Of a stretch of DNA of 48,052 nt, positions 43,618 to 48,052 are shown piece by piece. The notes beneath the pieces are model-generated. The model had not been told where the DNA came from. It did not search any database and saw only the letters and a list, made by a program, of their open reading frames with translations. The stretch is taken from the NCBI GenBank assembly GCA_045126515.1, contig JBGVOM010000189.1, positions 1-48,052 of the forward strand, read 5' to 3'. The stretch comes from RUG11237 sp045126515. GTDB lineage: Bacteria; Bacillota; Clostridia; Lachnospirales; Lachnospiraceae. Each line of letters opens with the position of its first letter. The stretch's first letter is position 1. The translations under genes and the position numbers were made by a program.

Positions 43618-44040
43618 ATGGCGGAAAAAACAAATGCACAGGTGTTAATAGGTGGAAAAATCTTTACATTAAGCGGCTATGAAAGTGAAGAATATTTACA
43701 AAAAGTAGCTGCATATATAAATGGCAAATTGAATGAAATGAAGGAATCGGAGAGCTTTTTGAAACAGCCATATGATATTCAGGCAACTTTGACTGAGTTA
43801 AATATTGCAGATGATTATTTTAAGGCAAAGAAACAGTTAGATATTTTAGAAACAGAAATTGAAGCAAAAGATAAAGAAATTTACGATTTAAAGCATGAAT
43901 TGATTTCGGCTCAGATTAAAGTTGAATCTGATGAAAAAACAATTGCGGAACTTAGGGAAGAAGTTGGCGATATGCAGCAGCAGATGATTAAGTTAGAAAC
44001 TGAACTGGAAGATTATAAGGAATTGCTGGATGAAAAATAA
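43618..44040 (+). CDS. zapA: Cell division protein ZapA
   Basis: A 140-residue cytoplasmic protein that bundles FtsZ filaments at the division site. The N-terminal globular part (AQVLIGGKIFTLSGYESEEYLQK) is typical of ZapA, and a long coiled coil (about 70-138, rich in E, K and L heptads) forms the rest, longer than in Bacillus (about 85 residues). Strong SD AGGAGGA and its own promoter. A terminator follows at once, so expression of the U32 gene behind it is partly separate. Confidence 0.92.
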   Translation: MAEKTNAQVLIGGKIFTLSGYESEEYLQKVAAYINGKLNEMKESESFLKQPYDIQATLTELNIADDYFKAKKQLDILETEIEAKDKEIYDLKHELISAQIKVESDEKTIAELREEVGDMQQQMIKLETELEDYKELLDEK

Positions 44041-44066
44041 GGCTGTCTTATGACAGCTTTTTTCTT
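44041..44066 (+). terminator. zapA terminator
   Basis: GCTGTC (44042-44047), TTAT loop, GACAGC (44052-44057), then TTTTTTC; extended by an A/T outer stem. Confidence 0.9.
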
Positions 44067-44128
44067 TCGTGATATGTGATAATAGAAAAAATCAAAATTA
44101 ATTTAAGTTGAAACAGAAGGAGCAGCAA

Positions 44129-46333
44129 ATGAAAAACGAAATGGAATTGCTGGCACCTGCCGGCTCTTATGAAGGTCTTGTGGCAGCAATTAACGCAGGA
44201 GCTGATGCGGTTTATATTGGAGGCAAAAAGTTTGGAGCCAGGGCATATGCGGATAACCCGGAGGAAGATATGCTGGTAGCTGGGATTCGTTATGCTCATC
44301 TTCATGGGAAAAAAGTATATATGACTATTAATACGCTTTTGAAGGAAAAAGAGCTTCAGGATGAATTGTACGACTATGTGAAAGGATATTATGAAGCCGG
44401 TTTAGATGCAGTTATCGTGCAGGATTTTGGTGTGCTTTCGTTTTTAAAGAAATATTTTCCCGATTTGCCTATTCATGCCAGTACTCAGATGACCATTACT
44501 GGGGTAGAAGGAGCAAAATTCTTAGAAAATCAGGGTGTAAAGCGTGTGGTATTGGCAAGAGAACTGTCTTTGGAAGAAGTGAAACATATTTGCGGGAATG
44601 TTTCTGTGGAAATAGAGTGCTTTGTACATGGTGCTATCTGCTACTGCTATTCTGGTCAGTGTCTTTTTAGCAGCTTTTTAGGGGGGAGAAGCGGAAATAG
44701 AGGAAGATGTGCCCAGCCTTGCAGGCTTCCATATCAAACATACAAAGGGAAAAAAGTAATTAGTTCCCCAAAAGCATTATATCCATTAAGTTTAAAGGAT
44801 ATGATGACGCTAGAATATCTTCCGGAATTAATACAGGCAGGAATTACATCTTTTAAGATAGAAGGTCGTATGAAACGTCCGGAATATGCGGCAGGCGTTG
44901 TGGAGATATACAGAAAGTATATTGATTTATATCAAAAGAATCCGGAGAATTTTCAAATAGATTCGAAGGATAAAGAACGGCTGCTGCAATTATACAGTCG
45001 AAGCGGAAATTCCACAGGATATTACAAGCAACACAATGGAAGAAATATGATTACTTTGGAAAATCCAGCTTATATTTCAGGGGAAGATGAATTGTTTCAA
45101 GGCTTAAAAGAAAAGTATACCAATAACATAAAAAAACATAATATTTCAGGAATTTTAAGAGTATTCAAAGGAAAAGCTTTAGAATTAGATGTTAAATTAA
45201 ATAATATCACAGTTTCTGTTTCGGGGGCTGTGGTAGAACAAGCAAAAAATCAGCCTTTGGGGAAAGAAAGAATTGAAAAGCAAATGCAGAAAACAGGTGG
45301 TACCTGCTTTCAATTTGAATACTTAGAAATACAGATGGATTCAGATATATTTGTACCGCTTCAGGCAATGAATGAGATACGAAGAAAGGCATTGGAAGAA
45401 CTTGAAAAGGCAGTGCTTAAGCCTTATGAACGTCAGGCACCTGAAAACTTTCTGAAGGCAGATGGCAGAAACACAAAGAAAGAGTGCGAAAGAAAAAGTC
45501 AGCAGCCGGTGCTTCATGTTTCGGTGGAAACGGAGGAACAGTTAGAAAGTCTTCTTGCGGTTGATGAGATACAGGAAATCTATATTGATGCAGGAATGTT
45601 CCCTTTAAAAGACTGGAAGTGGTATTTGCAAAAACTTGGTGATAGCATAGAAAAAATAAAACAAGCAGGGAAAAAAGGATATTATTATATGCCGGCCATT
45701 TTTCGCACAGAAACAGAACAGAAATTTTCTGAACATGGAAAAGAATTGCTTGCATTGCCGATGGATGGAATGGTTGTTCGTAATTTAGAAAGTCTTGTAT
45801 GGCTTAAGAAGCAGGAGTACACGGGCAAAATCATAAGCGATTATAACCTTTATACTTTCAATCATGAAGCGGAAAACTTTTTAAAGGAGAATGGGATAGA
45901 AGTCACTACATTGCCATTAGAATTGAATGAATATGAATTAAAAGAGGTCAGTACCGGCGGTGAAATACTTATTGTGTACGGGCATATTCCGTTTATGGTT
46001 TCTGCCCAGTGCGTTAACAAAACTATTTCAGGCTGTGACAAAGAGAATGGAAAACTGCTTACTTTAAAAGACAGATATAAAAAAGATTTTTATGTAAAAA
46101 ACTATTGTGATTACTGTTATAATATTATACACAATGGTGTCCCGTTATCTTTACTTGGGGTACAAAAAAGTATAAATAACATAAATCCATCAGGAATACG
46201 TTTAATGTTTTCGAAAGAAAATGGAAGGGAAGCTTATGAAATAGCGAAAGCCTTTGCAAATCAGAATACTGCAAAAGAGGAAGTGTTGTTTACGGAATTT
46301 ACCAGAGGCCATTTGAAAAAAGGTGTAGAATAA
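44129..46333 (+). CDS. U32 family protein with DUF3656 domain (RlhA/TrhP-like)
   Basis: A 734-residue protein starting MKNEMELLAPAGSYEGL. The U32 signature starts at Glu163 (ECFVHGAICYCYSGQC), and the cysteines of that motif and GRCAQPC are present. The middle (about 340-440) matches the DUF3656 domain of RlhA-type proteins. U32 members once called collagenases hydroxylate tRNA wobble uridine or 23S rRNA cytidine using prephenate; the two-domain layout favours an RNA hydroxylase of RlhA type. The start at 44129 has SD AGAAGGAG; the TTG at 44108 overlaps this region. It lies between zapA and ftsW/rodA. Confidence 0.88.
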   Translation: MKNEMELLAPAGSYEGLVAAINAGADAVYIGGKKFGARAYADNPEEDMLVAGIRYAHLHGKKVYMTINTLLKEKELQDELYDYVKGYYEAGLDAVIVQDFGVLSFLKKYFPDLPIHASTQMTITGVEGAKFLENQGVKRVVLARELSLEEVKHICGNVSVEIECFVHGAICYCYSGQCLFSSFLGGRSGNRGRCAQPCRLPYQTYKGKKVISSPKALYPLSLKDMMTLEYLPELIQAGITSFKIEGRMKRPEYAAGVVEIYRKYIDLYQKNPENFQIDSKDKERLLQLYSRSGNSTGYYKQHNGRNMITLENPAYISGEDELFQGLKEKYTNNIKKHNISGILRVFKGKALELDVKLNNITVSVSGAVVEQAKNQPLGKERIEKQMQKTGGTCFQFEYLEIQMDSDIFVPLQAMNEIRRKALEELEKAVLKPYERQAPENFLKADGRNTKKECERKSQQPVLHVSVETEEQLESLLAVDEIQEIYIDAGMFPLKDWKWYLQKLGDSIEKIKQAGKKGYYYMPAIFRTETEQKFSEHGKELLALPMDGMVVRNLESLVWLKKQEYTGKIISDYNLYTFNHEAENFLKENGIEVTTLPLELNEYELKEVSTGGEILIVYGHIPFMVSAQCVNKTISGCDKENGKLLTLKDRYKKDFYVKNYCDYCYNIIHNGVPLSLLGVQKSINNINPSGIRLMFSKENGREAYEIAKAFANQNTAKEEVLFTEFTRGHLKKGVE

Positions 46334-46357
46334 ATCATTCCAGGGAGGATAATTAAA

Positions 46358-47689
46358 ATGATTGAGTTACTGGTTGAACTCTCAAAGTATGTTTTTATTA
46401 TCATGATGGGTATTTATACATATTTTGGGTTTCGAGTTTTTTCGAAAAAGGATGAAGATTCAAAAAATCTCTTATATTTGAAACAGAAGGTTATTTTTTT
46501 TCTTCTTCATTTTATGATGAATTTTATAATTTTTATACAGACGGACAGTATGGAACTAATTGTGTTTTATCTTGCGCAAGTTGTATTCTTTGCAGCATTG
46601 TCGGCACTCTATGGTGCAATTTATCCCAAAGCATCTAAGTTGCTACTCAATCATATGTGTATGCTGCTGATGGTTGGGTTTGTGATGTTGTCAAGACTGT
46701 CTTTTGGACGTGCTGTCAGACAGTTTGAAATTGTGGTAGTGTCAGCGGTTATTACGCTGTTCGTACCATATCTGATGAAGAAATTTACATTTTTAAAGGA
46801 TTTAACATACTTTTATGCCGGAGTGGGAATTATTCTTCTGGCAATTGTATTTATTATAGGTCGTGTAACCTACGGAGCAAAACTATCCTTTGAGATTGCA
46901 GGAGTCGGAATACAGCCTTCTGAATTTGTGAAGATTATATATGTATTTTTTATTGCATCCATGCTGTGCAAGTCCAAGGAATTTTATCAAGTAATGCAAA
47001 CAAGTATTTTTGCAGCTATTCATGTAATTATTCTTGTAGTGTCTAAAGATTTGGGAAGTGCATTAATCTTTTTTATTGCATATTTGTTTATGTTGTTTAT
47101 TGCTACCCATAAGCTTTTGTACCTTGGAGCGGGAACGATGCTTGGATGTGTTGCGGCGGTTGCAGCATATTTTCTGTTTCATCATGTACGTGTGCGTGTG
47201 CTGGCATTTACTGATCCATTCAGTGTAATTGACAATGAAGGATATCAGGTCGCACAGTCATTATTTGCCATTGGTACCGGAGGCTGGTTCGGTATGGGGT
47301 TGTATCAGGGGTATCCTAAATTGATTCCGGTGGTGGAGGAAGACTTTATCTTTTCAGCTATTTCAGAAGAATTAGGACTTTTGTTTGCTTTATGTGTGAT
47401 TCTGATTTATGTAAGTTGTTTTATTATGTTTATCAATATTGCAATGCAGATTAAGGATGAGTTTTATTGTTTGTGTGCAACAGGTCTTGCATGTGTATTC
47501 GGTTTCCAGACATTTTTAACCATAGGAGGTGCTGTGAAATTTATTCCCTCTACCGGAGTGACACTGCCGTTAGTAAGTTATGGTGGAAGTTCCTGCTTTA
47601 GTACCATGATTATATTTGCAATTGTACAGGGAATATATATATCACAAAAGACAAAAACATCAAAAAAACGCAAAAAGGAGGTTTACTAG
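46358..47689 (+). CDS. FtsW/RodA/SpoVE-family peptidoglycan polymerase
   Basis: A 443-residue protein with about ten membrane segments. Family motifs include GWFGMGLYQGYPKLIPVVEE and GVTLPLVSYGGSS. SEDS proteins polymerise lipid II glycan chains together with a class B PBP, which is encoded next with a 1-bp gap. The paired arrangement suggests a dedicated SEDS-bPBP complex; whether it serves division or elongation is not settled. SD GGGAGGA supports the start. Confidence 0.92.
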   Translation: MIELLVELSKYVFIIMMGIYTYFGFRVFSKKDEDSKNLLYLKQKVIFFLLHFMMNFIIFIQTDSMELIVFYLAQVVFFAALSALYGAIYPKASKLLLNHMCMLLMVGFVMLSRLSFGRAVRQFEIVVVSAVITLFVPYLMKKFTFLKDLTYFYAGVGIILLAIVFIIGRVTYGAKLSFEIAGVGIQPSEFVKIIYVFFIASMLCKSKEFYQVMQTSIFAAIHVIILVVSKDLGSALIFFIAYLFMLFIATHKLLYLGAGTMLGCVAAVAAYFLFHHVRVRVLAFTDPFSVIDNEGYQVAQSLFAIGTGGWFGMGLYQGYPKLIPVVEEDFIFSAISEELGLLFALCVILIYVSCFIMFINIAMQIKDEFYCLCATGLACVFGFQTFLTIGGAVKFIPSTGVTLPLVSYGGSSCFSTMIIFAIVQGIYISQKTKTSKKRKKEVY

Positions 47690-47690
47690 T

Positions 47691-48052
47691 ATGAAAGTTC
47701 CGTCATTTTTAATGAATAAGAAGAAAAAAGCGGATTTGGGAAATGATGATTCAGATTATGATTTGTATATTGAAAACTATGATGATTATGCCAAGGAAGA
47801 TTATTTAGTAGACCGCAAAAATAAGGATAACAAAAAGCAGCTTATGTTTGTGACCTATGTTTTTGTGGCGGTTTTTGTTGCTATGATGGGATATACCGTA
47901 TATTATCAGGCAGTAAAAAGTCCGGAAGTGATTAACAGTTCTTATAATAAAAGGCAGGATATATTTTCCGACAAGGTTGTTCGGGGAAAAATATTATCGA
48001 ACAAGAAGGAAGTATTGGCAGAAACACAGGTGGCATGGGATGGAACAGAAAC
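47691..48052 (+). CDS. Class B penicillin-binding protein, N-terminal part (partial)
   Basis: Begins 1 bp after the SEDS gene stop with SD AAAGGAGG and runs off the window end (120 codons). It has an acidic cytoplasmic tail (SDYDLYIENYDDY), a membrane segment near residues 55-75, then INSSYNKRQDIFSDK, VVRGKIL and KEVLAET, which match the start of the PBP dimer/pedestal domain in FtsI/PbpA proteins. The transpeptidase domain lies outside the window. It is the cognate transpeptidase of the upstream SEDS polymerase by position. Confidence 0.85.
   Translation, partial: MKVPSFLMNKKKKADLGNDDSDYDLYIENYDDYAKEDYLVDRKNKDNKKQLMFVTYVFVAVFVAMMGYTVYYQAVKSPEVINSSYNKRQDIFSDKVVRGKILSNKKEVLAETQVAWDGTE

Overview
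The window is AT-rich, with strong AGGAGG-type ribosome binding sites, gram-positive style rho-independent terminators and gene families typical of anaerobic Clostridia: a NifU-like/GGGtGRT pair, LeuCD of the two-subunit anaerobe type, a MetH without its reactivation domain, secreted BIG2/BspA proteins, and a Gx transporter with its NusG-domain-II partner. I infer a gut Lachnospiraceae-type Firmicute; genus is not decidable from this sequence. All genes but one (the LysR regulator) lie on the + strand.

Layout. 1-75: tail of an epoxyqueuosine reductase (queH). 274-3921: a large secreted BIG2 + BspA-repeat surface protein behind a 15-bp perfect inverted repeat. 4087-7500: argH, asd and a formate/nitrite-type channel. 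7695-14697: a closely packed run with a 7TM diguanylate cyclase, a metallo-beta-lactamase protein carrying a piece of a TfoX C-terminal domain, topoisomerase III, a hexapeptide-repeat protein, a radical SAM pseudogene with its core deleted, and a secreted SGNH esterase. 14757-17041: ABC exporter. 17220-18944: NifU-like scaffold plus GGGtGRT protein. 19353-23075: a divergent EF-G paralogue and pyruvate kinase. 23311-27593: an envelope operon (unknown two-TM protein, GT-C-like membrane protein, acyltransferase 3) behind a palindromic operator. 27682-34809: secreted InlB-repeat/BIG2 protein, two methionine-synthesis enzymes, a degenerate CPBP protein and the acetolactate synthase regulatory subunit. 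34916-37761: LysR regulator divergent from leuCD. 37761-41901: NusG-domain-II protein and Gx transporter, separated by a secreted BIG2-EndoU toxin, its probable immunity gene and a secreted Ig-like repeat protein. 41936-43549: ruvAB. 43618-end: zapA, a U32 protein, FtsW/RodA and the start of a class B penicillin-binding protein.

Themes. Amino-acid biosynthesis (Arg, Asp family, Met, Leu/Val) and housekeeping genes are interleaved with at least five Sec-exported proteins built from BIG2, InlB, BspA or MBG-like repeats, none with a visible LPxTG anchor. The most interesting system is the EndoU toxin: a nuclease domain behind a signal peptide and two BIG2 domains, followed 12 bp later by a small immunity-like gene. 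The same two-BIG2 module heads the BspA-type protein 34 kb away, suggesting a shared export or stalk module used with different C-terminal cargoes. Other notable items are the inverted repeat that contains the SD of the BspA gene, the TfoX_C-MBL fusion, the EF-G paralogue with altered G3/G4 motifs, and the palindrome over the promoter of the envelope operon.
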